DNA from: an uncultured Bacteroidales bacterium
Lineage (GTDB): Bacteria > Bacteroidota > Bacteroidia > Bacteroidales > WCHB1-69
NCBI GenBank assembly: GCA_934699095.1
Contig: CAKUVI010000003.1
Location: 248,001-312,000, forward strand
DNA length: 64,000 nt
Direction of reading: 5' to 3'
In this document: piece by piece, positions 9,634 through 18,021 of the stretch
Numbering within the stretch: the stretch's first letter is position 1
Layout of the letters: each line of letters opens with the position of its first letter
Position numbers and translations under genes: made by a program
Notes under the pieces: model-generated
The model's input: only the letters and a program-made list of their open reading frames with translations
Databases searched by the model: none
What the model was told of the DNA's origin: nothing

Positions 9634-10245
9634 TTATATTTGATTCTTATAATTGTTATTAATTTCTTCGATATAATCAAGTATTTGGTCCTTTCCATCA
9701 CCGGTAACAGCGGATGATTTGAAAATAGGCGGAAGTTCCTCCCACGTCTCCGACAAGATATTTTTCATCTTTTGAATAGTTGAAGTTGCTTTGCCCAAAG
9801 ATATTTTGTCGGTTTTTGTATAAATAATGGCAAAAGGAATTCCATTTTCACCAAGATTATTGATAAAGTCAATATCTATCTGCTGTGGTTCGATACGTGC
9901 GTCAACGAGGACGAACACCAATTGTAGATTTTCGCGGAAAAGCAAGTAATCGGAGATCATTTTCTGCCATTTTTCGCGAATAGTTTTGGATATTTTGGCA
10001 AAACCGTATCCGGGAAGGTCAACCAAATACCAATTATTATTGATCACAAAGTGGTTAATAGTCTGTGTTTTTCCGGGTTTCGACGAGGTTTTTGCAAGAG
10101 ATTTGTTATTAACTAACATATTGATAAGCGATGATTTGCCCACATTTGAGCGCCCGATGAAGGCATACTCAGGCATATTGGCTTCCGGGCATTTGCGCCA
10201 ATCGCTTTCGCTTTGCAGATATGTGGCAGTTTTTATCAGCATCAT
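9634..10245 (-). CDS. engB: Ribosome-biogenesis GTP-binding protein EngB (YihA/YsxC)
   Basis: 203 residues, the normal length. EngB is an essential GTPase for late assembly of the 50S subunit. Motifs in order: G1 GRSNVGKSS at about 32-40, G2 region SSKPGKTQTINHF, G3 DLPGYGFAK, G4 TKTDK, and a C-terminal SAVTGDGKDQI. The start is ATG 10245 or 10242 (MM). It starts 1 bp after the stop of the EnvC-like gene upstream, so translation is probably coupled. Confidence 0.96.
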   Translation of the reverse strand: MMLIKTATYLQSESDWRKCPEANMPEYAFIGRSNVGKSSLINMLVNNKSLAKTSSKPGKTQTINHFVINNNWYLVDLPGYGFAKISKTIREKWQKMISDYLLFRENLQLVFVLVDARIEPQQIDIDFINNLGENGIPFAIIYTKTDKISLGKATSTIQKMKNILSETWEELPPIFKSSAVTGDGKDQILDYIEEINNNYKNQI

Positions 10246-10246
10246 A

Positions 10247-11572
10247 TTATCTTCTTGCCAACCATTCGTTGGGGTTTACGTATTTATCGTTTTTCCAAAT
10301 CTCAAAGTGAAGTTCGTAAGTATTTGAGGTATTGCTTTTTCCAATAGTTCCGATAGTTTGTTTTGTAGAAACCTTGTCACCTTTTTTCACCTTTGTGTTT
10401 GAGAGGTTTTGATAAACTGTGAGATACTCGCCATGCCGAATCATGACGACAGTGGTTCCCATAATATTCATGACGCTGGTGACCACACCGTCGAAAACGG
10501 CGCGGGCGGAGGTTCCGGCCTCGACCATAATGTCGATTCCGTGATTTTCAATCTGCACTGACGGTACATCAGGGTGCGAATAGTTGCCGAAATCACTCAC
10601 TTTGGCTCCCTTGGCGACAGGCCATGGCAAACTGCCTTTGTTATTTACAAACGAGGCGTTCAGACTTTTCTCCTCGGGAGTCATGGCGATAGCAGTCGTG
10701 GCGCGGGGGGTTGCAGATGTGGTTGATGAAGCTGACCCACTTGCAGCACTCGCAGTTCCAGTGGTGGAAGTGTTAGATTTTGTGCTTTTTTTGGCCCTTT
10801 CGGCATTGGCCTTGGCAATCTCGGCCTTTACAGCCCGCTGAATGGCCGCGTCTATCTCCCGCCGTTTCTGCTGCTTTGCCTTCAGATCGGCACTCAACTT
10901 CTGCGACTCTTTCCTTAGCTTTTCTGCATTCCGTGTTTTTTTCAGTCTGTCTGATTCCAGATTTTTAATCTCCTGCTCTTTCGATGACAGGGTGTTGAGT
11001 TTGTCATTTCTCAACAGCACAATCTCCTCGTTCTTTTTAGTAAGCTCATCGGTGGCTTTGGAAATCTGTTCTGATTGTTCCCTTATGCTTTTCGAGAAGA
11101 TATTATAGTAGCGCATACGCCTGAACATCTGTGAAAAGTCGTCTGCGGAAAGAATAAAGGTGATCTTGTCGAGAAGTCGCCTGTTTCTATATGCGTTATA
11201 TACAATCTGTGCATAGTCGGCCTTCATATATGAGAGACGCTTTTGCAACTGTTTCAGCTCCTTTTCATTCTGCTCTTGTTCGTCATCCATCTTTATGATC
11301 TGGGAGTTCAGATTGGTGATCATCTGTTCCCTGTTGCTGATCTGGCGACGCAAAAGAGCGGCCTGTTGCACTGCTGCTTTCTGGTTCGATTCAGTTTTTT
11401 TTAGGAGTTTCTGCGTGTTTGCGATGTCATTTTCTATTTTCTGCCTGTCTTTTTTCAACTGCGAACTGCTCTTCCCCGTCTGTGCACTCACACAAACAGG
11501 CAGCAGCATTACCAACACCAAACAGACATAAAAAACTGTCTGCAAAAGACATCCTCTTCTAAAACTCATCAT
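10247..11572 (-). CDS. EnvC-like murein hydrolase activator (coiled coil plus degenerate LytM domain)
   Basis: 441 residues from ATG 11572, which puts the signal peptide (hydrophobic core before VCVSAQ) at the N-terminus. A long coiled coil covers about 25-260, then a Ser/Thr/Ala-rich linker (about 265-295) and an M23/LytM domain in the last 120 residues. NHGIDI is present, but the usual HLH pair reads YELHFEIW and the YAHL motif reads YQNLS, so two zinc/catalytic positions are lost. This is the pattern of EnvC, which activates amidases at the septum instead of cutting peptidoglycan. It is upstream of engB. Confidence 0.87.
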   Translation of the reverse strand: MMSFRRGCLLQTVFYVCLVLVMLLPVCVSAQTGKSSSQLKKDRQKIENDIANTQKLLKKTESNQKAAVQQAALLRRQISNREQMITNLNSQIIKMDDEQEQNEKELKQLQKRLSYMKADYAQIVYNAYRNRRLLDKITFILSADDFSQMFRRMRYYNIFSKSIREQSEQISKATDELTKKNEEIVLLRNDKLNTLSSKEQEIKNLESDRLKKTRNAEKLRKESQKLSADLKAKQQKRREIDAAIQRAVKAEIAKANAERAKKSTKSNTSTTGTASAASGSASSTTSATPRATTAIAMTPEEKSLNASFVNNKGSLPWPVAKGAKVSDFGNYSHPDVPSVQIENHGIDIMVEAGTSARAVFDGVVTSVMNIMGTTVVMIRHGEYLTVYQNLSNTKVKKGDKVSTKQTIGTIGKSNTSNTYELHFEIWKNDKYVNPNEWLARR

Positions 11573-11587
11573 TTTACATTTAACCTG

Positions 11588-11595
11588 CAAAATTA
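11588..11595 (-). promoter_or_regulatory. -7 promoter box for the envC-like/engB operon
   Basis: Minus-strand bases TAATTTTG match TAnnTTTG, 16 bp before ATG 11572. This supports that start over the in-frame ATG at 11590. Confidence 0.45.
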
Positions 11596-11674
11596 ATAGT
11601 TATTGCAGATTTATTTTTTTGATATTGCAATATTTATTAACATTAAAACGTTGATGCATGGCAAAAAAGTATAA

Positions 11675-12274
11675 ATGGACATTATAGAAATAATTGGAGC
11701 TCTGATAGGATTGGCCTATCTGGTATTGGAATACAAGGCCAACGTGTGGCTGTGGCCGGTTGGAATAGTCATGTCTCTGTTCTATGTGGTGATTTACATT
11801 AACGGGAAATTTTATGCAGATGCCGGTCTGCAAATCTATTATATCTGTGCAAATATCTATGGTCTTGCACTTTGGACTTACAAAAAGCACCACAAAACTG
11901 AAGAAATAGAATCAAAAAAAGAGAATTTTGCCATCTCTAAAACTCCGAAGAAGAGGATATTCCCAATAGCTGCAGTTGCTCTCGCACTGTGGGCGGGATT
12001 CTATTTTATTTTGAAAAGTTTCACCGACAGTCCTGTACCGGTTGGCGACGCCTTCACCACATCACTGAGCATTGTGGCAACCTGGATGCTTGCCCAAAAA
12101 TATGTGGAGCAATGGATACTTTGGATTGTGGTTGACGTGATTTCAGTGATTTTGTACTTCTGGAAAGGCCTTTATCCCACAGCAATTCTGTACGTTGTTT
12201 ACGTGGTGGTGGCCACAATGGGCTACTTCAACTGGAGAAAACAGATGAAGCAGGAACAACTCGAAGGTCTATAA
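11675..12274 (+). CDS. pnuC: PnuC nicotinamide riboside/mononucleotide transporter
   Basis: 199 residues with seven or so hydrophobic helices. PnuC is an inner-membrane facilitator for nicotinamide riboside, feeding NAD salvage. Family signs: IGALIGLAYLVLEYKANVWLWPVG at the N-terminus, YADAGLQIYYICANIYGLALW at about 48-68, AQKYVEQWILWIVVD and LYVVYVVVATMGYFNWRK near the end. It is divergent from the envC-like gene and its 3' end overlaps the convergent methyltransferase gene by 6 bp. No NAD kinase or thiamine gene is adjacent. Confidence 0.9.
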   Translation: MDIIEIIGALIGLAYLVLEYKANVWLWPVGIVMSLFYVVIYINGKFYADAGLQIYYICANIYGLALWTYKKHHKTEEIESKKENFAISKTPKKRIFPIAAVALALWAGFYFILKSFTDSPVPVGDAFTTSLSIVATWMLAQKYVEQWILWIVVDVISVILYFWKGLYPTAILYVVYVVVATMGYFNWRKQMKQEQLEGL

Positions 12275-12973
12275 TTCCATATTGTTTTTCTTGAAATAGT
12301 ACCTTATCATCGCGTCCGGGTCGCGCACGCTCTTCTGCAGCCATTCAAAGTAAAGCTCCTCGTTCTCATCTTCCGAAAGATGCCAGTCAACATCTGAGCG
12401 GCGCAGTTTTTCCGATGTGTGCGACAATATTATTGCGGCAGAATTCGAGATGTTGAAACTCTCCGTAAAACCATACATGGGAATCAGCACGTTGACATCA
12501 GCCAATCGTTTGGCCTCCTCCGACAAGCCGGTCAGTTCGGTGCCGAACATATATGCAACTTTCTGTTCTACAGGTATATCGAAGATGGTCCTGCGTTTTT
12601 CGTCAGGAAGCGTGGCAGCCACAAGGTAGCCTCTACTGTGCAACTTGTCAATACAAGTCTTCACATTGTTTTCATCTGCATCATGACGATATTCGTTAAT
12701 CGTAAGCCATTTGTCAGCTCCCATGCTTATGTCTTTGTGAACTTCAAATTCATTACGGCTCTGCAACACGTGCACATCCTGTATTCCGTAACAGTCGCAG
12801 GTGCGCAACACAGCACTGATGTTCTGCGTCTGATACAAGTCTTCCAAAACCACCGTTATGTGCCGTGTCCTGTTTCCAAGAACCCTTTGAATGGTGGATT
12901 TTCGCACATCAGAGACAAAAGTTTCCAAATAATCAATTAATTTTTTACGCAGTTTTTTATCTTCAATATTCAT
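12269..12973 (-). CDS. SpoU/TrmH-family RNA 2'-O-methyltransferase
   Basis: 234 residues. SPOUT methyltransferases put a methyl group on a ribose 2'-OH; the short form with this N-terminus resembles TrmH (tRNA G18). Seen: RHITVVLEDLYQTQNISAVLRTCDCYG (motif 1 with conserved Asn/Arg) at about 36-63, FGTELTGLSEEA (motif 2), and IPMYGFTESFNISNSAAIIL (motif 3, the knot). Its stop overlaps pnuC by 6 bp tail to tail. The exact RNA target is inferred from length and motif spacing only. Confidence 0.9.
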   Translation of the reverse strand: MNIEDKKLRKKLIDYLETFVSDVRKSTIQRVLGNRTRHITVVLEDLYQTQNISAVLRTCDCYGIQDVHVLQSRNEFEVHKDISMGADKWLTINEYRHDADENNVKTCIDKLHSRGYLVAATLPDEKRRTIFDIPVEQKVAYMFGTELTGLSEEAKRLADVNVLIPMYGFTESFNISNSAAIILSHTSEKLRRSDVDWHLSEDENEELYFEWLQKSVRDPDAMIRYYFKKNNMEL

Positions 12974-12981
12974 TTTTAAAA

Positions 12982-13014
12982 AGCACTAAAAAAAGCCCTT
13001 AGAAAAGGGCTTTT
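12982..13014 (-). terminator. Intrinsic terminator after the HU gene
   Basis: Inverted repeat AAAAGCCCTT / AAGGGCTTTT with a short loop; on the minus strand it is followed by a T-run. It sits 24 bp after the HU stop and before the methyltransferase gene. Confidence 0.85.
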
Positions 13015-13037
13015 CCGTATCATAAAAAATTAACTTA

Positions 13038-13307
13038 CTATTTCATGTTGTTGAAAGCAGAACCAGCTTTGAACTTAACAACCTTCTTGGCAGCGATTTT
13101 GATTTTCTTGCCAGTACGAGGATTGTGACCTGTTCTTGCCTTACGATCTGCTACACTGAATGTACCAAATCCAATCAAGGAAATTTTACCACCTTTTTTC
13201 AGAGTTTCTTCTGAGGATGCAATAAAAGCCTCTAAAGCTGCTTTAGCTTGAACTTTTGTCAAATCGGCTTTTTCTGCCATTGCGCTGATTAATTCATTCT
13301 TATTCAT
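13038..13307 (-). CDS. HU-family DNA-binding protein
   Basis: 89 residues, normal for HU/IHF. Binds and bends DNA as a dimer. Seen: MNKNELISAMAEKADLTKVQ helix start, GGKISLIGFGTFSVADRKAR, and the arm motif GHNPRTGKKIKI with the intercalating proline, then KFKAGSAFNNMK at the end. It is monocistronic, with its own terminator and a TAAATTTG promoter box at 13349-13356. Confidence 0.95.
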   Translation of the reverse strand: MNKNELISAMAEKADLTKVQAKAALEAFIASSEETLKKGGKISLIGFGTFSVADRKARTGHNPRTGKKIKIAAKKVVKFKAGSAFNNMK

Positions 13308-13348
13308 TGTGTGAAAAATTTAAAAAAGGTTAATATTAAATTGAGCTA

Positions 13349-13356
13349 CAAATTTA
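13349..13356 (-). promoter_or_regulatory. -7 promoter box for HU
   Basis: Minus-strand TAAATTTG matches TAnnTTTG, 42 bp before the HU start. Confidence 0.5.
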
Positions 13357-13449
13357 GAAAAAATTGTAAAATAGAGCAGTTATTATAAAATTGTGAATAT
13401 TTATGGAATTTTGTTTATAAGCATCTATAATTTTGGGCAAAATATTACA

Positions 13450-14412
13450 CTATTCAAGAATATTTGTGTAATTTTCAAATCTGAAACCTTTCAGAAATTC
13501 TTCCACCGACATTCTTTTTTTGCCCTCAATTTGCAAGGTTTTGACAAAAATATCGAAATTTTGGGTTGAAATCGTCATCATTTTTGGCAAAATAACATTA
13601 ATTGTTCCAGGTTTGGTTTGACTTTTATGTTCAGAGACCTCGATTTCAAAAAATTTCAAAACCTTATGCTTGTTATCGGAGAGTTGTTTAAGGAAGGAGA
13701 AAGCTGCCGGATAGGGAGAAAGCGCGCGCACATGGTTATAAATCACTTCAGCGTCATTGTCCCATTTGATATGCATATCATCTTTAAAGATTTTCGGGGC
13801 TGATTTAAGCGAGTCAGAGGCAGTTTGGGCAATGGGGGTAGTGGTTCCGGAGGCCATCTGATCTAAAGTCTTCACAGCGATGGCGGCACCTTCAACCATA
13901 AGTTTGTCATGAAGAGTTTCGGCGTTATCATCGTGAGTGATAGGCACTTCGGTTTGGTTCAGGATTGCTCCGGTATCGGTATGTTCGTCCAACAGAAAAG
14001 TTGTAACACCAGTCATAGTCTCACCGTTCATGATAGCGCGTTGAATAGGGGCGGCACCGCGATATTGTGGCAACAGTGAGGCATGGACATTGAATGTTCC
14101 CATAGGCGGAATCTGGTAGATACATTTAGGCAGCATACGGAAGGCCACAACCACAAACACATCAGCCTGATAATCACGCAGGTCTTCAACGAGAAGATCG
14201 TCTTTGAGTTTTTCGGGTTGAAGAAGTGGAAGATTATGTTTCAGGGCATAATTCTTGACATCTGAAAAGTGCATTTGCTGACCGCGTCCGGCGGGTTTGT
14301 CGGGAGTGGTGACCACGCACACCACATCGTGGCCGGTGGCACGGATAGCGTCAAGTGTGGCAACGGCAAATTCCGGTGTGCCCATAAACACCACTTTCAG
14401 TTTCCTGTTCAT
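13450..14412 (-). CDS. fmt: Methionyl-tRNA formyltransferase
   Basis: 320 residues from ATG 14412, which overlaps the ribH stop as ATGA; an in-frame start at 14445 would lie inside ribH and adds a non-conserved tail. Fmt formylates initiator Met-tRNA using 10-formyl-THF. Seen: VVFMGTPEFAVATL at 7-20, TTPDKPAGRG, NVHASLLPQYRGAAPIQRAI with the catalytic Asn/His, DTGAIL, and a C-terminal OB-like domain from about 205. Last gene of the TPR-ribH-fmt operon. Confidence 0.96.
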   Translation of the reverse strand: MNRKLKVVFMGTPEFAVATLDAIRATGHDVVCVVTTPDKPAGRGQQMHFSDVKNYALKHNLPLLQPEKLKDDLLVEDLRDYQADVFVVVAFRMLPKCIYQIPPMGTFNVHASLLPQYRGAAPIQRAIMNGETMTGVTTFLLDEHTDTGAILNQTEVPITHDDNAETLHDKLMVEGAAIAVKTLDQMASGTTTPIAQTASDSLKSAPKIFKDDMHIKWDNDAEVIYNHVRALSPYPAAFSFLKQLSDNKHKVLKFFEIEVSEHKSQTKPGTINVILPKMMTISTQNFDIFVKTLQIEGKKRMSVEEFLKGFRFENYTNILE

Positions 14413-14897
14413 AGAGACTCTACCATTTTTAACATTTTGAGACATGAGATGGCACCTTCAACACCTTTGTTGCCATGAATTCCGCCTGAGCGTTCTTCGG
14501 CCTGCCGCATGTCATTAGTTGTGAGCACGCTGAAAATCACTGGTTTCGAAAACTCCAGACCGACTTTCATAATACCATCGGCAACTGCCTGAGATATGAA
14601 TTCAAAGTGTCGGGTCTCGCCTTGGATCACACATCCAATGCAGATAACAGCATCAACATTAGTATATTTTAGCATCCATTCGGCCCCGAGGGGAAGCTCA
14701 AAGCTGCCCGGCACATGATGAATACTGATAAAATCATTGGTAATCCCATACTTGTTGAGTGTTTCCACTGCGCCACTTAAAAGAGAATCGGTAATGTGGC
14801 TGTTCCATTCGCTAACCACAATACCGATTCTTATATTTTGCGCAGAAGAAAACTCAAATGGGGTAAATTCCGACAGGTTTTTCTTCTTTTCAGTCAT
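14409..14897 (-). CDS. ribH: 6,7-dimethyl-8-ribityllumazine synthase
   Basis: 162 residues from ATG 14897; the alternative in-frame start at 14945 would lie inside the preceding gene. RibH makes the direct precursor of riboflavin and assembles into capsids. Seen: VVSEWNSHITDSLLSGA (substrate loop), HHVPGSFELPLGA, GCVIQGETRHFEFIS with the catalytic His, VIFSVLTTNDMRQAEERSGG, then NKGVEGAISCLKM. 4-bp gap to the upstream TPR gene and ATGA overlap with fmt. No other rib genes are in view. Confidence 0.96.
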   Translation of the reverse strand: MTEKKKNLSEFTPFEFSSAQNIRIGIVVSEWNSHITDSLLSGAVETLNKYGITNDFISIHHVPGSFELPLGAEWMLKYTNVDAVICIGCVIQGETRHFEFISQAVADGIMKVGLEFSKPVIFSVLTTNDMRQAEERSGGIHGNKGVEGAISCLKMLKMVESL

Positions 14898-14901
14898 AAA
14901 A

Positions 14902-15606
14902 TTATTTTGAAGCTTTAGCTTTTGCTCTTTCTGCGTATTGAGCAACGCTCATTCTGTTATATTCGTTATAGAAATCTTTTTCAATCTTGTTATAAGTATC
15001 AAGAGCTTTGTTCCAGTCACCTTTGCGCTCATACATTTGGGCGAGTTTGAAAAGGGTAATAGGGGTGAAGAAAGGATCCTTGCTCTTGGCAGCTTTCTCG
15101 TATTGGCTGATAGCCTGAGCCTCGTCACCATTGTCGTCGTAGATGTCACCTATGACTGCTTGGCATGCATACCAAAGTACATCTTCTTTCTTTTTGAATT
15201 TTTTGAGATATTCAAGAGCCTCGTCTTTTTGTCCGAGTTTGAGGTAAGTCAAACCTGCATAATAATTGGCAGTGTTTGCAGTTCTTGTGATTTTGTAATT
15301 GCTTGCGATATCGAGAAAGCCGTCGTTTTCGCCGTCGCCTTCGAGAGCCAGTTTAAGAGAAGCGGTGTCGCCCTGAACAAACCATTGGATGGGTTGGGTA
15401 ATTTGGGCAGAAGCTTCCTGGTTTTTCTTCTGCAAATAGAATCTGTTGAATGCCATCAATGCAAGAACAATCACCAATATTCCTATGATAACACCATAAA
15501 TGATGTTTTGGTATTTGTTAAAGAAAGCGAGAGTCTTGGTTACAAAATTTTCATTTTCCTGCACAAGCTCTTCTTTTTTTGAGCCTAATTTTTCAGTGTT
15601 TGCCAT
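14902..15606 (-). CDS. Membrane-anchored TPR-like protein (YfgM-like)
   Basis: 234 residues with one transmembrane helix at about 38-58 and a C-terminal TPR region: ANYYAGLTYLKLGQKDEALEYL, GDIYDDNGDEAQAISQYEKA, FKLAQMYERKGDWNKALDTY. The topology, short cytosolic N-terminus then periplasmic TPRs, is that of YfgM-like chaperone helpers, but function in Bacteroidota is not known. First gene of the operon with ribH and fmt; promoter box at 15634-15641. Confidence 0.82.
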   Translation of the reverse strand: MANTEKLGSKKEELVQENENFVTKTLAFFNKYQNIIYGVIIGILVIVLALMAFNRFYLQKKNQEASAQITQPIQWFVQGDTASLKLALEGDGENDGFLDIASNYKITRTANTANYYAGLTYLKLGQKDEALEYLKKFKKKEDVLWYACQAVIGDIYDDNGDEAQAISQYEKAAKSKDPFFTPITLFKLAQMYERKGDWNKALDTYNKIEKDFYNEYNRMSVAQYAERAKAKASK

Positions 15607-15633
15607 ATTTGATTACATAAATTTTTAGGGTCG

Positions 15634-15641
15634 CAAAGATA
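15634..15641 (-). promoter_or_regulatory. -7 promoter box for the TPR-ribH-fmt operon
   Basis: Minus-strand TATCTTTG, full match to TAnnTTTG, 28 bp before the TPR gene start. Confidence 0.6.
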
Positions 15642-15692
15642 TACTTTTTTTTAATGCGATTTAAATTGAAATTTCAATTTTTTCAACGGGTA

Positions 15693-16013
15693 CTAAACCA
15701 AGGTCACCGCAGTACCGGAAGCGGTCACCATAAGCATCCCGTTGTTCTGTCCCAGAACCTCGTAGTCAACATCGATTCCGACTACGGCGTTAGCACCCAT
15801 GGAAGAAGCGCGTTCCTCAAGTTCCTTTAGTGCTTTTTCACGAGCTTTCAGGAGTTCGTTCTCGTATGAGCCCGAGCGCCCGCCAACGATATTCCTGACT
15901 CCTGCAAAAAAGTCCTTAACAAAGTTAACTCCGGTGATCACCTCACCGAAAACCACACCGTGGTAATTCACAATCTGCTTGCCTTCAACGGCATTTGTCG
16001 TAGTAAGTATCAT
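15693..16013 (-). CDS. UPF0145/YbjQ family protein
   Basis: 106 residues, the usual size. Family blocks: ILTTTNAVEGKQIVNYHGVVFGEVITGVN at the N-terminus, GGRSGSYENELLKAREKALKEL in the middle, and GANAVVGIDVDYEVLG...MLMVTASGTAV at the end. The fold is a pentameric heavy-metal-binding-like domain of unknown role. Transcribed on its own; minus-strand promoter box TATTTTTG at 16030-16037. Confidence 0.92.
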   Translation of the reverse strand: MILTTTNAVEGKQIVNYHGVVFGEVITGVNFVKDFFAGVRNIVGGRSGSYENELLKAREKALKELEERASSMGANAVVGIDVDYEVLGQNNGMLMVTASGTAVTLV

Positions 16014-16029
16014 AGTTTCAAAATTTTTG

Positions 16030-16037
16030 CAAAAATA
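16030..16037 (-). promoter_or_regulatory. -7 promoter box for the UPF0145 gene
   Basis: Minus-strand TATTTTTG matches TAnnTTTG, 17 bp before ATG 16013; the leader would be very short. Confidence 0.45.
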
Positions 16038-16060
16038 ACAATATTGAATATATGTATGTA

Positions 16061-17443
16061 CTATCTCTTCTTAAAAAAACTGAATTTTTTTAATTCCAAC
16101 TTAGAATCATCAAACCTGCCAGCTTCCGGCAAGTCGCCCTTATGGCAGAGATAATAATCGTGAACTTCCTTGTCGGTGAAGCTCACATGTCTGTAAAAAT
16201 AGCAATAAGCAATGGTTGAATACTCACGCTGCATCTTCTCACTCACGCTTATTATCGAATGTTCCGGTATTTCTGGGAGTATTTTTTGCAAATCGGTGAT
16301 TATATCTTTATCCCTCTTTATCTGCTTGTAATTAAAGCTGTTAAATGTTACGGCCAAAGAGATCAGAAACAGTGAAACAACGTTGAAATAAAGTTTGAAG
16401 TTTGGTTTCATTTTCCAATTCAGCAGTACAGGCTGCAGCACCAAAGCAAGCGACAATGCAGCAAAAGGATATACGGTGAGAATGTAAAAGTCACGCTGTT
16501 TGAGACTCAGCATCATCGGGAGCACCCCGCACAAAGACAACACCAGGAGTGCAACAGCCGTGTTCCAATCAACACTACCCCAAAAACTCTTTTTGCTTTT
16601 TATATGGATAGCCAAATGGAGAAGAACAACAATAACTACTGGGATTATCATTTGAGTGATGAATTTCCAGACAATGAAAAATCGGGAATCCACCACCTGC
16701 CTTTGTTTTATGCTCTCCACAACCTGCAACTGATAGTATGTGGTCGCATAATGGAAAGCCTTTGGGTTCAACAGTAATAAAAAGGCCAGTGGAAGCAAAA
16801 GTGAAGTGACAAGCACAATTGTATCTACGGCGGCCCTTTTAATAGGGATTTTCCGGGCAAAAAGAGACCAAACAACAGGCATTGCGAGGGGATACAGTCC
16901 CGTGAATCCCTTAGTTAACACAGTCAAGAAGAGAGAGAATCCTGACAGGACCAAGAACATGAACCTTTTTTCACGCAGACTCATCAAATAGAACAACACA
17001 GAGGAAACAACGAAAACCGCCATGGTGTTCTCAAGCAGGTTGTTAACCGAGCCCCATGAAACTATTGGGATCATGACATATATGAAAAGCACGAAAGGGA
17101 AGTGTCGTCGCTCACCGCCTATCTCCCTCCAGATGAAAAACATCATAAAAGCCACAATGAAGTACGTAAAAAGGGAATAAAGTTTAGCGACGAAAAGGGT
17201 ATTCCCGAAATGGAAAAAAAGCGACTCCAATCCAAGTGCCAAAGGTGGGTGCCCATAAAACTCCACATTATTAGTGACGGTGAACTGTGGCTGCCAAAAA
17301 GTCCCGAGTCCCTCTGACAGGTTCCTTGAGATTGTTGCATAATACAATCCATCCATAAACATGCCTTCTGTCAGGAACTTGTCGGAGATCAACAAGAAAA
17401 AAAGAGCTATCACAAAAAGGTAGCCAAAGAAATTCCGTCTCAT
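16061..17443 (-). CDS. GT39/ArnT-like integral membrane glycosyltransferase
   Basis: 460 residues from ATG 17443. About 10-12 hydrophobic helices with a conserved first periplasmic loop: GMFMDGLYYATISRNLSEGLGTFW and FYGHPPLALGLESLFF, the acidic and aromatic pattern of PMT_2/ArnT-type enzymes that move a sugar from a polyprenyl carrier to lipid or protein. The last 65 residues are soluble. Acceptor and sugar are unknown. It is divergent from rlmH. A lipid A or exopolysaccharide role is only a guess. Confidence 0.8.
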   Translation of the reverse strand: MRRNFFGYLFVIALFFLLISDKFLTEGMFMDGLYYATISRNLSEGLGTFWQPQFTVTNNVEFYGHPPLALGLESLFFHFGNTLFVAKLYSLFTYFIVAFMMFFIWREIGGERRHFPFVLFIYVMIPIVSWGSVNNLLENTMAVFVVSSVLFYLMSLREKRFMFLVLSGFSLFLTVLTKGFTGLYPLAMPVVWSLFARKIPIKRAAVDTIVLVTSLLLPLAFLLLLNPKAFHYATTYYQLQVVESIKQRQVVDSRFFIVWKFITQMIIPVVIVVLLHLAIHIKSKKSFWGSVDWNTAVALLVLSLCGVLPMMLSLKQRDFYILTVYPFAALSLALVLQPVLLNWKMKPNFKLYFNVVSLFLISLAVTFNSFNYKQIKRDKDIITDLQKILPEIPEHSIISVSEKMQREYSTIAYCYFYRHVSFTDKEVHDYYLCHKGDLPEAGRFDDSKLELKKFSFFKKR

Positions 17444-17500
17444 CAAATTACCAATCTAAAAAGAAGGCACAAAAATAAAAAATTTACCATTAAAAAATTG

Positions 17501-17508
17501 TACATTTG
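17501..17508 (+). promoter_or_regulatory. -7 promoter box for rlmH
   Basis: TACATTTG matches TAnnTTTG, 30 bp before ATG 17539. It shows that the in-frame codon at 17506 cannot be the start. Confidence 0.6.
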
Positions 17509-17538
17509 CGCTCCTTTTCACAAACACAATTGCGAGTT

Positions 17539-18009
17539 ATGAAGATAAGACTTATATGGGTTGGCAAGACAGACGGCGACATCTTTGACGAAGCCATAAA
17601 GTCATATTCTAAGAAAATCACATCATATTTTCCTTACGAAACCGTTGCAGTGCCATACTTGAAAAATGCCAAGAGCATGTCGGAGGAGGAGCAGAAGAAG
17701 CGTGAGGGGGAGATGATTTTAAAGAAGATCGAGAATGAAGATTATGTGGTATTGTTGGATGAGCGGGGAAAGGAATTCACCTCTGTTCAATTCTCCGACT
17801 TTGTGCAGCAGCGCGCAAATTCAGGATTAAAGACACTGACATTTGTGATTGGCGGAGCGTACGGTTTTTCAAAAGATGTCTATGCGCGCCAGAACGCACA
17901 AATAGCGCTTTCAAAACTCACATTCCCGCATATCATGGTCCGTTTGGTTTTCGCCGAACAACTGTATCGCGCATGCACAATACTCCACAACGAGCCATAT
18001 CACCACTAA
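17539..18009 (+). CDS. rlmH: 23S rRNA pseudouridine-1915 N3-methyltransferase RlmH
   Basis: 156 residues, exactly the family size, from ATG 17539. RlmH is a SPOUT methyltransferase acting on assembled 70S ribosomes at helix 69. Seen: MKIRLIWVGKTD start, LDERGKEFTSVQFSDF, FVIGGAYGFSKDVYARQN (SAM-binding knot), and the C-terminal signature FAEQLYRACTILHNEPYHH. Followed after 12 bp by the M20 amidohydrolase, probably in one transcript. Confidence 0.97.
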   Translation: MKIRLIWVGKTDGDIFDEAIKSYSKKITSYFPYETVAVPYLKNAKSMSEEEQKKREGEMILKKIENEDYVVLLDERGKEFTSVQFSDFVQQRANSGLKTLTFVIGGAYGFSKDVYARQNAQIALSKLTFPHIMVRLVFAEQLYRACTILHNEPYHH

Positions 18010-18021
18010 AAGCATAAAACT

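Noticed and set aside
11622..11633. 12-bp palindrome ATATTGCAATAT upstream of pnuC as an operator
   Set aside because: Short AT-rich palindromes are common by chance in such intergenic DNA; no second copy or known regulator was seen.
14938..15582. 214-codon + strand frame opposite the TPR gene
   Set aside because: The minus strand encodes a TM helix and clear TPR repeats in an operon with ribH; the + frame is a shadow.
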